From assembly GCA_964630785.1 (NCBI GenBank), contig CAZVZG010000003.1, positions 141,783 through 205,782 of the forward strand: a stretch of 64,000 bases of DNA, written 5' to 3'. The stretch is from JADLCX01 sp964630785. GTDB taxonomy: Bacteria > Planctomycetota > Phycisphaerae > Phycisphaerales > UBA1924. This document shows, one piece after another, positions 40,813 to 49,291 of the stretch. Position numbers and translations under genes: made by a program. Each line of letters opens with the position of its first letter. The stretch's first letter is position 1. The notes under the pieces were generated by a model, which was given only the letters and a program-made list of their open reading frames with translations, was not told the origin of the DNA and did not search any database.

Positions 40813-42141
40813 GTGGCTGTCATTGTTCAGAAGTTCGGCGGCTCGTCCGTCGCGGACGCGGCCAAGCTCAGGCACTGCGCCTCTCGTGTCGCCGAAGTGC
40901 GCCGGCGGGGCGACCACGTCGCCGTGGTGGTCAGCGCCCGCGGCGACACCACCGACGACTTGCTCGCCCTGGCGGCCGAGGTCTCCGAGACGCCCGACAA
41001 ACGCGAGATGGATCAACTGCTCGCCACCGGCGAGCAAGTTTCGATCTCGCTCATGAGCATGGCTTTGAAGGGGATGGGACTCGACGCGATCAGCCTGACC
41101 GGCGCCCAGTGCGGCGTGCGGACGGACGGGGCACACACGCGGGCTCGCATCACGGGCGTTGACCCTGCCCGCATGGAGCGGGAGTTCGCGGCCGGGCGCG
41201 TGCCGGTGGTGGCCGGATTTCAGGGGATCGCCGATTCGGGCGACGTCACGACGCTCGGACGGGGTGGCAGTGATACCACGGCCGTGGCTCTGGCCGCGGC
41301 CTTGAAGGCCGACGAGTGCCAGATCTTTACGGACGTCGATGGCGTGTATACCGCGGACCCGCGGATCGTGCCGCACGCCTATCTGAAGGAAACAATCAGT
41401 TACGACGAGATGATGGAAGCCGCCTCCCAGGGCGCCAAGGTGATGCACCTCCGGGCGGTCGAACTGGGCAAGAAGTCGGGCGTGCCGATCCGGGTGCTCC
41501 ACAGCCTGCGGCACGGGCGCGGGACACTCATCACCGACGATGTGACAAGCATGGAAACCCAGAGAGCCGTTTCGAGCGTGGCGCTGAAGACCGACATCGG
41601 GCGGGTGACCTTGGCGGGTCTGCCCAACCAGCCGGGCTTGCAGCGGCGCATCTTTGACCGAATCGCCGCGGCCGGGATCAGCATCGACGACATCATCCAG
41701 ACCGAGGCGCTGGCGGGGGGCAATGGGGGGGGCGGCGGGGACGCGGGCCAGACGTTCGCCCAGACACGCGCCGACACCCCGACCAGCGGCTTGTGCAACA
41801 TCGTTTTCACGCTCGACAAGACCGATCTGGCCGACGTCCGCCCGCTGATCGAGAGAGTGCTCGAAGAGCTGGGACAGGGGCGCGTCCACGTGGACCTGGG
41901 GCTGGCCAAGGTCAGCGCGGTGGGTGTGGGCATGCAGAGCCAACCGGGCGTGGCCGCGAGGATGTTCAGGGCTCTGGCGGACGCGGGCATCCGCATCGCC
42001 AACATCACGACCAGCGAGATCAAGATTTCATGCATCGTCGATGAGGCGGACGGGAAGACCGGGCTGCGGGCTGTACATGATGCGTTCGATTTGGGCACGC
42101 CGGTGGTGCATGGCACGCACAGCGGCGCGCCTGCTCGCTGA
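40813..42141 (+). CDS. lysC: Aspartate kinase
   Basis: A 442-residue enzyme that phosphorylates aspartate, the first step to lysine, threonine and methionine. Signature VQKFGGSSVADAAKL at the N-terminus, AGFQGIADSGDVTTLGRGGSDTTAVALA with the catalytic cluster, and CQIFTDVDGVYTADPRIVPHA. The C-terminal part has two ACT domains (TLAGLPNQPGLQRRIFDRIAAAGISIDDI and VGMQSQPGVAARMFRALADAGIRIANI) that would mediate allosteric feedback. Starts at GTG 40813 after GGAGGA. A Gly-rich insertion (LAGGNGGGGGDAG) lies in the first ACT domain, from a G tract. Confidence 0.94.
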   Translation: MAVIVQKFGGSSVADAAKLRHCASRVAEVRRRGDHVAVVVSARGDTTDDLLALAAEVSETPDKREMDQLLATGEQVSISLMSMALKGMGLDAISLTGAQCGVRTDGAHTRARITGVDPARMEREFAAGRVPVVAGFQGIADSGDVTTLGRGGSDTTAVALAAALKADECQIFTDVDGVYTADPRIVPHAYLKETISYDEMMEAASQGAKVMHLRAVELGKKSGVPIRVLHSLRHGRGTLITDDVTSMETQRAVSSVALKTDIGRVTLAGLPNQPGLQRRIFDRIAAAGISIDDIIQTEALAGGNGGGGGDAGQTFAQTRADTPTSGLCNIVFTLDKTDLADVRPLIERVLEELGQGRVHVDLGLAKVSAVGVGMQSQPGVAARMFRALADAGIRIANITTSEIKISCIVDEADGKTGLRAVHDAFDLGTPVVHGTHSGAPAR

Positions 42142-42180
42142 GGGCGGCGGGCGCCGAGCACGGGCGTACCATCCGCCCCT

Positions 42181-43992
42181 ATGACCGCCCACGACCGAAC
42201 ATCCCGCCGCGGCGACATCCAACGCTGGTCCCGGACCCTGATCCCCACGGCCCGCGAGGCCCCGGCGGATGCGGAGTCGCCCAGCCACATCCTGCTCTCC
42301 CGCGCGGGGTATGTCCGCAAGCTCGGCGCGGGCATCTATGACTACCTGCCGCTGGGCTGGCGCACGCTCCGCAAGATCAGCCAGATCGTGCGTGAGGAGA
42401 TGGACGCCGCGGGGGCCGGCGAGCTGTGCCTGCCGGTGATGCTGCCGATCGAGCTCTACGCCGGCACCAAGCGCGACGTGGACTACGGCGACCTGCTCTT
42501 CAAGGTGACCGACCGCAAGGGCGCGGTGGCCGCGCTCGGGCCCACGCACGAGGAGCCCATTACGGAACTGATGAAGGGCTCGATCAACAGCTACAAGCAG
42601 TTGCCGATCAACCTCTACCAGATCCAGACCAAGTTCCGCGACGAGGCCCGCCCGCGCTCGGGGCTGCTGCGCTGCCGCGAGTTCATCATGAAGGACGCCT
42701 ACTCGTTCCACATGGAGGTGGAGGGAGTGGGGGGGCTCAACGAGACCTACGACGCGATGCACCGGGCCTACAGCAACATCTTCAAGCGTTGCGGCCTGGA
42801 CTTCACCGTGGTCGAGGCCGAGGCCGGGCCCATCGGCGGATCGGCCAGCCACGAGTTCATGGTCAACGCCGAGAGCGGCGAGGACACGATCCTCAGGTGC
42901 CCGGTCTCCGGATACGCGGCCAACGTCGAGAAGTGCGAGATCGGCCCGCGCACCGGAACCTTCGACGCCGCGCCCACCGGCGAGTGGACCGAGGTGCATA
43001 CGCCCAACCTCCCAGGCATTGACGAGGTGGGGAAGTTCATGAAGGTCAAGCCCGACCGGATGCTCAAGACCATCGTGTTCAAGGTGAACGAAGAGCGCGA
43101 GGGATCGGGGGATCGGGGGACCAAGTGGGTCGTCGCGGTGGTTCGCGGCGATCAGGACGTCAACGAGGGCAAGGTCAAATCGGTGAGCGGGTTCAAGGTC
43201 GAGCTCGCGCCCGAGAAGGAGGCCCGAGCGGCCGGCTTTGCGATCGGTTATGTCTCGCCCCGGGCGGTCAACACCGTGCCCGGCACGCTGATGCTCGTCG
43301 ATTTCGACGCGGCCCAGGGCGGCTTCTGGGCGACGGGCGCGGACAAGCCCGACCACCATGCCAAGCACTTCAACTGGAAGCGGGATGTCGGGGCCAAACT
43401 CGGCGATCCGGGTTATGTAAAACTCGCCGACGTTCGCAACGCCGTCGCCGGCGACCCTTCGCCCCGGGCCGAGGGGGCCAGGCTGGAAACCGGGCGGGGC
43501 ATCGAGGTCGGGCACATCTTCAAGCTCGGTTCCAAGTATTCCGACGCGATGGAGTTCAAGGTGCTCGATCGCGAGCAGAAGCTCCGCAGCGTCATCATGG
43601 GCTGCTACGGCATCGGCGTGAGCCGAACGATGGCCGCGAGCGTGGAGCAGAACCACGACGACAACGGCATCATCTGGCCCGCGGCCATTGCGCCCTACCA
43701 CGTCTTGATCACGCTGATGAAACCGGACGCGCCGGCGCAGGTCGAGGCCGCGGAAAAGATCGCCGCCGATCTGAGCGCGGCGGGCCTCGACGTGCTCATC
43801 GACGACCGCGACGAACGACCCGGCGTGAAGTTCAAGGACGCCGACCTGATCGGCGTGCCGATCCGCCTGACCATCGGCGACAAGGCGCTGGCCGAGGGCG
43901 GGGTGGAGTTCAAGTTGCGTCGGGATACGCAGGGGAAGGGCGAGGTGGTGAAGATCGGCGAGGTGGCCGCCAAGTGCGTGTCGCTGGTGTGA
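42181..43992 (+). CDS. proS: Prolyl-tRNA synthetase
   Basis: A 603-residue bacterial-type ProRS charging tRNA-Pro. Class II motif 1 region GAGIYDYLPLGWRTLRKI, motif 2 TKFRDEARPRSGLLRCREFIMKDAYSFHME, and motif 3 CYGIGVSRTMAA are present. The inserted editing (YbaK-like) domain lies between about residues 225 and 380 (VVAVVRGDQDVNEGKVK). The C-terminal anticodon-binding domain begins IAPYHVLITLMKPDAPAQVE. It carries short Gly-rich insertions (EVEGVGGLNE; EREGSGDRGTK) absent from most relatives. It overlaps the GNAT gene by four bases. Confidence 0.95.
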   Translation: MTAHDRTSRRGDIQRWSRTLIPTAREAPADAESPSHILLSRAGYVRKLGAGIYDYLPLGWRTLRKISQIVREEMDAAGAGELCLPVMLPIELYAGTKRDVDYGDLLFKVTDRKGAVAALGPTHEEPITELMKGSINSYKQLPINLYQIQTKFRDEARPRSGLLRCREFIMKDAYSFHMEVEGVGGLNETYDAMHRAYSNIFKRCGLDFTVVEAEAGPIGGSASHEFMVNAESGEDTILRCPVSGYAANVEKCEIGPRTGTFDAAPTGEWTEVHTPNLPGIDEVGKFMKVKPDRMLKTIVFKVNEEREGSGDRGTKWVVAVVRGDQDVNEGKVKSVSGFKVELAPEKEARAAGFAIGYVSPRAVNTVPGTLMLVDFDAAQGGFWATGADKPDHHAKHFNWKRDVGAKLGDPGYVKLADVRNAVAGDPSPRAEGARLETGRGIEVGHIFKLGSKYSDAMEFKVLDREQKLRSVIMGCYGIGVSRTMAASVEQNHDDNGIIWPAAIAPYHVLITLMKPDAPAQVEAAEKIAADLSAAGLDVLIDDRDERPGVKFKDADLIGVPIRLTIGDKALAEGGVEFKLRRDTQGKGEVVKIGEVAAKCVSLV

Positions 43993-44495
43993 GCGCTCCG
44001 GCGGTCAACATCGTGGAGTGCGGCGGGGCCGAGCGCCTCGCCGACTTTCGCACGCTCGCCGCCGAATACGCCGCCGAGATCGCCGACGTGGCGGCGTGCA
44101 GCCTCGAACATCAGGGGTTCGAGGATGAGCTGCGTGAGCTTCCGGGCCGATACGCACAGGCGCGGGGCGGCCGGATGTTCCTTGCCACCGTGAACGGAAT
44201 CCCGGCCGGCTGCATCGCCCTGCGGGCTTTACCCGAACTCGGCCCCGGCGTGTGCGAGATGAAGCGGATGTTTGTCAGGCCCGTCCATCGCGGCCTGAAA
44301 ATCGGGCGCTCGCTCGCCGAGCGCCTCATCGACGAGGCCCGCGCGATGGGCTACACCGTGATGAAGCTCGACACCGACACGGCCCCAAAGTTCGCCGCGG
44401 CCATTGCGTTGTACCGGTCGCTGGGCTTTGTCGAATGCGGGCGGTACAACACGGACCCGGACCCGAAGACCCTTTGGTTTGAGAAGCGGCTGTGA
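43989..44495 (+). CDS. GNAT-family N-acetyltransferase
   Basis: A 168-residue acetyltransferase of the GNAT fold. The acetyl-CoA loop is in KRMFVRPVHRGLKIGRSLAERLIDEARAMGY (R/Q-x-x-G-x-G/A-like), followed by LDTDTAPKFAAAIALYRSLGF. The substrate is unknown. The GTG at 43989 overlaps the proS stop (GTGA), so it is translationally coupled; nothing else indicates a shared pathway. Confidence 0.88.
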   Translation: MSAPAVNIVECGGAERLADFRTLAAEYAAEIADVAACSLEHQGFEDELRELPGRYAQARGGRMFLATVNGIPAGCIALRALPELGPGVCEMKRMFVRPVHRGLKIGRSLAERLIDEARAMGYTVMKLDTDTAPKFAAAIALYRSLGFVECGRYNTDPDPKTLWFEKRL

Positions 44496-44533
44496 CAGAG
44501 GAACGCATCGGCGCTCTGGACCCGTCGCGGCGA

Positions 44534-44722
44534 TCACTCCCATTCGTTCTTCTTGTCGCCGATCGAAAGCAGGCCCCAAAGAAAACTACCGACGCCGATG
44601 ACCCAACCCCACGGCCAGAATGTTCCGCTGAGCCACAGAGCGGTCGAGACTCCGATCATGAGCAGGCCGAGAGCGACCTTTCCGGCGATGTCCCAGTCCA
44701 TCCAACGACGCTTGGAAGCCAT
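44534..44722 (-). CDS. Small membrane protein (62 aa)
   Basis: A 62-residue protein: MASKRRWMDWDIAGKVALGL, two adjacent hydrophobic stretches (GLLMIGVSTALWLSG and WGWVIGVGSFLWGLLS) and a charged tail (GDKKNEWE). Predicted two-helix inner-membrane protein. No family recognised. Converges on the GNAT gene. Confidence 0.6.
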   Translation of the reverse strand: MASKRRWMDWDIAGKVALGLLMIGVSTALWLSGTFWPWGWVIGVGSFLWGLLSIGDKKNEWE

Positions 44723-44795
44723 GAACGGCAGCACACCGCCTGATGGCGTTTCCCTTTCAGGGCGAACGGCAATGTCGAGTTTTACATAACAGCTA

Positions 44796-46196
44796 TTATG
44801 GGACCTCGGTGGGGAGGTGATCCGGGGTCGAGGACATGGCGGGCTGGGTTTGCGGCTGGCTCACCACGTCCTGATCGCTCTGCGGTTCGGTCGCGCGGTC
44901 GATCCAGTCCGCGATCGGCTTGGCCTGGTCGCCCAGCCTCCAGAACAGCAGCCGGTGCCCGCCAGTAAAGACCCAGCGCTCGGGGCGTTCCAGCCGCTCC
45001 CACAGCAGCTCACCCAACGAGGCCGACACCGTGGAATCGAACGCGGCTTGGACGACCAGCACCGGCTTGTCAGTCATCGTGCGAGCGGTGTGGTACGGAT
45101 CGAGGCGCGAGGCCATCAGGTAGGTGTCGTACAAGCGGGCACGCTCGGAGGCGTTGCCCACGCCGTCCGCCCACATGAGCCGGATCCCGCCGTCGGTCAG
45201 ATCGCTGGTCTGGCTGAGTTTGAGGAGGTTGGCGCCGGAGCCGACCAGTACGGCCGCGGTGAACTTGTCGGGCATCCGGGCGATCACCGCAGGAGATGCC
45301 AGCGAGCCGGCCGAGCATCCGAACATGACCAGCGGCTTCTGCGGGATATCCGGACGCCGCTCGGCGAGGTACTCCAGGGCGGCCTCCGCGGCGTACGCGG
45401 GCTCGGCGACCAGGTCGTCGAGCGTCCTGGCGAGGCTCTGGCCGGTGGACTCGATCTCGTCGGCGGACTTGATGACCACCGGCTTGCTTTCGTACCACCA
45501 CACGCTGGGCGTGGCGATGCGGAGCACGGCCCAGCCACGGGCGAGAAGCTCGTCGATCACGGGCTGCTCGTATTCCATGCTGCCCAGCCCGGCCATGTGG
45601 ATGACCAGCCCGATCGGGCGCCGGTGCTCGGGCTCACGCAAGCGGAGCTGAGTGCCCTCGTACACCAGCGCGAGGGTCTTCTCGTCCGTCGGCTTGACTC
45701 CGGGGACGTTCTCCTTCAGGTATTGCTCAAGCCACTTTCGCGTCCGCTCGAGGAACCGCGGGGCGCGTTGGTCGGTCGGCCGATCATCGAGCGTGGAGTA
45801 GGAAACGAAACGCAGCGTGGGGCGCTGATTCCGGAACCGGATCGCCCGGATGATCCCCACCCCGAAGCGCTTGTTGTACGTGATCCGGGCCTGCGGACGC
45901 TCGGCCGCACGCACAAGGTCGGGCGAGATTTCGGCCCGGGGCACGGTGCCGTCGAGCACCAGATTCGTGATCTGACGCGGCGTCTCGCGCACGATTTCGT
46001 CGAGTTTGGCCGTGTCACGGGCCGGCCAGGCGTCGGCGGGCACGCGGTAGGCCGCAAAGTGCTCCAGGCGGTCGGGCTCGCCCGACATGCGGGCCACACA
46101 GCCCCCGCCCATCCCCCCCATCGTCAACCACGCGGCCATCGCGAGGGTCAACAGCAGCCCGCTCAACCGTTCTGCTCGGGTGTCGGAGGTTCGCAA
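44796..46196 (-). CDS. Alpha/beta-hydrolase, predicted exported lipoprotein
   Basis: A 466-residue alpha/beta-hydrolase. IHMAGLGSMEYEQPVIDELLARGWAVLRI is the first strand-helix region; FGCSAGSLASPAVIARM holds the nucleophile in G-C-S-A-G; KPVLVVQAAFDSTV and GHRLLFW are placed to supply the acid and the His. The N-terminus LSGLLLTLAMAAWLTMGGMG followed by GGC resembles a signal peptide. Start chosen at TTG 46196, six bases after GGAG; no in-frame ATG precedes the signal peptide, and longer frames into 47081 are implausible. Substrate unknown. Confidence 0.75.
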   Translation of the reverse strand: MRTSDTRAERLSGLLLTLAMAAWLTMGGMGGGCVARMSGEPDRLEHFAAYRVPADAWPARDTAKLDEIVRETPRQITNLVLDGTVPRAEISPDLVRAAERPQARITYNKRFGVGIIRAIRFRNQRPTLRFVSYSTLDDRPTDQRAPRFLERTRKWLEQYLKENVPGVKPTDEKTLALVYEGTQLRLREPEHRRPIGLVIHMAGLGSMEYEQPVIDELLARGWAVLRIATPSVWWYESKPVVIKSADEIESTGQSLARTLDDLVAEPAYAAEAALEYLAERRPDIPQKPLVMFGCSAGSLASPAVIARMPDKFTAAVLVGSGANLLKLSQTSDLTDGGIRLMWADGVGNASERARLYDTYLMASRLDPYHTARTMTDKPVLVVQAAFDSTVSASLGELLWERLERPERWVFTGGHRLLFWRLGDQAKPIADWIDRATEPQSDQDVVSQPQTQPAMSSTPDHLPTEVP

Positions 46197-46602
46197 CGCA
46201 GGCTCCTGGGTCCGATCGGCAGAGGGGATACCGGGCGAGGGCCCGGGAGTTGTAACGCATCGGCCCAAATCCTGCACGGCTGCGATGCCGGCCGGATCGA
46301 TCAGCGTGGCCAAAGGCCGACCGAAATGTCCCGATCTGCGGGCGGACCCGCCCGGCGACCGAAGAACTTCACGCCCGGTCGGGCATCCCCGGCCATCCGG
46401 CATTCGTATCGGAGGGTGTCGCGGAGCCGATTTTGGGCTATGCTCTTGGAACCTAGCACCCTCCGAACTTGCCCCGGCGTTGCCCCCTACCGGCCTTTTT
46501 CCCCACGCCCCGGCTCCCCGATCGGAAACCTCGATTGATCCGCGGCCGCCCGCCCGACGACGGGCCGCTCGCCGCGGGGCCAACTCAGCCGCAGAGCCCG
46601 CC
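46197..46602. other. 406-bp divergent gap
   Basis: Between the hydrolase and prepilin-type genes. No gene supported. A weak -10-like TATGCT at about 46439 lies upstream of the prepilin gene; no convincing -35. Confidence 0.4.
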
Positions 46603-47409
46603 ATGAACCCACACCCATCGCGTTCACCCGTTCGCGGCAGCCGTGCCTTCACGCTCATCGAGCTGCTGGTGGTGCTGGGCATCATCGCGATCCTGATCAC
46701 ACTGTCGATCACCGTGGGTCGCCAGGTCACCCGCGGCGGCGAAGACCGCGTCACGCGCGACATGGAGCGCGTACTCGACGTCACGCTCTCGTCGTGGTTC
46801 GGCGACAAGGACTCGAAGTTCCCCGCGTACCTGGAAGTCGCCGAAAGCGCCGCCGGCCCCGAGGAGCACAAGGCCGCGATTATCGACGCGACCCGTGCCG
46901 GCAACGGCGTGATCACCGAACCGACACTGGCGATGTTCCTGCTGGAGGCCCACGAGACGGCCTCGGTGGACGCTACGCTCAAGCAGCAGATCGACGCCAA
47001 GTATTTCAAGGACGTGCCGCTGCAGACGACGTACGGAAAGACGTTCTGGCGTGACGGACGCAACACGGCCACGACGATCACCGACGCGTGGGGCCGACCG
47101 TTCCGATTCGTTCACCCGGTGTGGCACGGTGGGTACGGCGGGTTCGTTCGGAACGCGAGCGTGGTCAGCCGCCCGGACCGCGACGTTCCCGATATCGACG
47201 GCACTCCGATCCCGTACACCCGCTCGTACCGGATCGCGGCCTCGGTTGCCCTCCAGACCGAAGTGCTCGGAACGGCCGACGAAGGGCTCTGCCCCGGCAA
47301 CCGGCCGTATTTCTACTCGGCCGGGCGCGACGGCGACCCCGGCACGCGGGCGGACAACGTTTACGCCACGCCGGTGGCGTACCCGTCGGAAACGGCGACG
47401 CTGAAGTAG
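46603..47409 (+). CDS. Prepilin-type N-terminal methylation protein (pseudopilin-like)
   Basis: A 268-residue type IV pilin-like protein. MNPHPSRSPVRGSRAFTLIE carries the prepilin peptidase site (Gly-Ser-Arg-Ala before Phe-Thr-Leu-Ile-Glu), followed by ELLVVLGIIAILITLSITVG, the hydrophobic N-terminal helix. The rest is a globular domain with SWFGDKDSKFPAYLEV and GLCPGNRPYFYSAGRDGDPG, the last segment being common in planctomycete pseudopilins. It stands alone, far from the secretin locus, but could be a subunit of that machine. No other pilus gene adjacent. Confidence 0.85.
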   Translation: MNPHPSRSPVRGSRAFTLIELLVVLGIIAILITLSITVGRQVTRGGEDRVTRDMERVLDVTLSSWFGDKDSKFPAYLEVAESAAGPEEHKAAIIDATRAGNGVITEPTLAMFLLEAHETASVDATLKQQIDAKYFKDVPLQTTYGKTFWRDGRNTATTITDAWGRPFRFVHPVWHGGYGGFVRNASVVSRPDRDVPDIDGTPIPYTRSYRIAASVALQTEVLGTADEGLCPGNRPYFYSAGRDGDPGTRADNVYATPVAYPSETATLK

Positions 47410-47613
47410 TCGGCCGCGTTCGGTAGGCCCCCCCCACTCTCCGGGCTGACTGTGAGGCTGTGCCGACTTTGCGGCGTGGAGCGTGCCGCCCCCCCAACTC
47501 ACCTCCGCCTCCCCTCTCGCTTCCTGTTCCCGTATCCGGAGGCCCGAATCGCTCATCGCGCCTTGCTTCCGGGCCGAAACAACCGTACAGTTTCCGCCTG
47601 ACACCGGTATCCC

Positions 47614-47687
47614 CGGGGTGTAGCGCAGCTTGGTAGCGCGTCTCGTTCGGGACGAGAAGGTCGTAGGTTCAAATCCTATCACCCCGA
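47614..47687 (+). tRNA. tRNA-Pro (anticodon CGG)
   Basis: Acceptor CGGGGTG pairs with CACCCCG, anticodon loop TTCGGGA (anticodon CGG) on TCTCG/CGAGA, T loop TTCAAAT. No encoded CCA. Confidence 0.95.
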
Positions 47688-47698
47688 CTTTGAACACT

Positions 47699-47734
47699 CG
47701 ATGGCCTCGGCAACCGCCGAGGCCATCGGTGTTT
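47699..47734 (+). terminator. Intrinsic terminator after tRNA-Pro
   Basis: A perfect 13-bp stem CGATGGCCTCGGC (47699-47711) / GCCGAGGCCATCG (47716-47728) with loop AACC, followed by GTGTTT. Close behind the tRNA. Confidence 0.7.
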
Positions 47735-47807
47735 ACGGAGTGGTTCAACTGCGTCCTGCCGTCACGAGGAGGTCCGGGCAAGTTTGAACTCGCACGTCAT
47801 TGCCGCC

Positions 47808-48587
47808 TCACGATGACGCCGACGGTTTGCGTCCGACCAGCACGAACGGCCGTACGTTGCCCAGAGAAACAATCGCGAAGAACGGGGACGTGATGCTGGC
47901 ATCACGCCGCTGCACGTCGGTCACGCCACTGGCGCGCAAAACATTGGTGTATTGCGCTCCGTGGCGCACATCGGCCAGGATGCACGCGCCGCCCGGCTTG
48001 AGCACCCGTGCGACCTCGCGCACCGCCGCGGCCCGCTCGTCCGCCTTGTAGAGGTTGTGGATCGCCGCATTCGAGACGATGACGTCGAAGTGGTCGTCCG
48101 GAAATGGAATCCGCCTCATGTCGGCGGTCGAGATCGTTACGCGGTCGGCGACACCCTCGCGTCGCGCGTTTTCGAGGGTGGCGTCGGGATGGTTGCCCGA
48201 CAAGTCTTTGGTCTGCCAGATGTCGATGCCGGCCGCTGTACCGGTGGTTAGACGCTTGGCGGCGCCGATGAGCATGACCCCAAGGCCGCAACCGACATCG
48301 AGCACCGACTCATCTCCTCGCCACCCCCCCGGGTTCAGATCGAGCAGCCACTCCCGTTCGCGGATCTTGCCGTACTTGGCGGAAAAGAACATGTAGCTGC
48401 CCATTCCCAGGCAGGCGATCGTCATCGGCGCCAGCGAACGTTCCAGCCCCTTCCACGGCAGCACGCCGATGAACGACAGCAAGCTGACGAGCAGGGCGAC
48501 GGATCCTGCGAGGAAGAGGTTGCGGACAACGCCGGGCGCGTCGATCCCGTAATCAGGCCGCAGGCTCGTTTGTGTCGGATTCTCCAC
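47808..48587 (-). CDS. Membrane-anchored SAM-dependent methyltransferase
   Basis: A 259-residue protein with two N-terminal membrane segments (VVRNLFLAGSVALLVSLLSFIGVLPW and LAPMTIACLGMGSYMFFS), then a class I methyltransferase fold: ESVLDVGCGLGVMLIGAAKRL (motif I), AAGIDIW, MRRIPFPDDHFDVIVSNAAIHNL (motif IV region), VREVARVLKPGGACILAD. It resembles UbiE-like methyltransferases with an anchor. Starts at GTG 48587 (MENPTQTSL). Substrate unknown, probably lipid or small molecule at the membrane. Confidence 0.85.
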   Translation of the reverse strand: MENPTQTSLRPDYGIDAPGVVRNLFLAGSVALLVSLLSFIGVLPWKGLERSLAPMTIACLGMGSYMFFSAKYGKIREREWLLDLNPGGWRGDESVLDVGCGLGVMLIGAAKRLTTGTAAGIDIWQTKDLSGNHPDATLENARREGVADRVTISTADMRRIPFPDDHFDVIVSNAAIHNLYKADERAAAVREVARVLKPGGACILADVRHGAQYTNVLRASGVTDVQRRDASITSPFFAIVSLGNVRPFVLVGRKPSASS

Positions 48588-48697
48588 CGCGAATCTCCAC
48601 GAACGAAGGGGAAAGATTGGGTGCTTCCGGGAGTTTCGGGGAAGCCTTTGGCGAGTTGAGGCATGGTTGGCAGGTCACCGCAACGCGGCGTGGTCGC

Positions 48698-49180
48698 TTA
48701 CTTCGACCACGCCCTTCTGATTTCCTCGCCGTCGATCTTGACCATCGTCATCATCGCCCGCATGGCCTTGCGCGCCTTGACCGGGTCGGGATCGGTGACC
48801 ATATCGAGCAGGTCCTTGGGGTCGATCTGCCACGACACGCCGAAGTGGTCGGTGATCCAGCCGCAGGCGACGGGAGTGCCGCCGGCGGCGACGAACTTGC
48901 CCCAGTATTCGTCCACCTGCTGCTGCGTGTCGCAGAGCACGTTGATCGAAAAGCCTTGGGTGAACGAAAACTGCGGGCCGCCGTTGAGGGCGGTGAACTC
49001 GCGCCCATCGAGCGTGAAGTCGACCGTCATGACGCCGCCGGCCTTGAACGGCGTCTCCGGCCCGAGGTCGGGGTAACGAGAGACTCGCGTGATCTTCGAG
49101 TTGGGGAAGATCGAGGTGTAGAAGCGGGCGGCTTCCTCGGCCTGGTTGTTGAACGTCAGGAAGGTGTTGATCTGGGGCAT
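48698..49180 (-). CDS. VOC-superfamily protein, PhnB-like
   Basis: A 160-residue glyoxalase/bleomycin-resistance-fold protein of the PhnB/3-demethylubiquinone-methyltransferase-like group: INTFLTFNNQAEEAARFYTSIFPNSKI, GPETPFKAGGVMTVDFTLDG, FTALNGGPQF and ACGWITDHFGVSWQIDP. Function in this group is mostly undefined. The ATG at 49180 (MPQINTF) is preferred; MYHALMPQ at 49195 is possible. Confidence 0.88.
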   Translation of the reverse strand: MPQINTFLTFNNQAEEAARFYTSIFPNSKITRVSRYPDLGPETPFKAGGVMTVDFTLDGREFTALNGGPQFSFTQGFSINVLCDTQQQVDEYWGKFVAAGGTPVACGWITDHFGVSWQIDPKDLLDMVTDPDPVKARKAMRAMMTMVKIDGEEIRRAWSK

Positions 49181-49291
49181 GAGCGCATGGTACATGCCCC
49201 CATGTTGCTCGCCAAGCACGGTGTACCGTGTTGAGAAGGGTGGAACCTGCGAGTTGTCCACCGGGCGACGGGGGGCGGGCGGATGTGCGGC

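Noticed and set aside
40552..41943. A 463-codon minus-strand frame opposite lysC
   Set aside because: Mirror of aspartate kinase; His/Arg/Gly-rich and without motifs.
44796..47081. A 761-codon version of the hydrolase extending to 47081
   Set aside because: The extra 295 codons run antisense through the prepilin-type gene and have no domain; the signal-peptide-like start at TTG 46196 with GGAG upstream is better.
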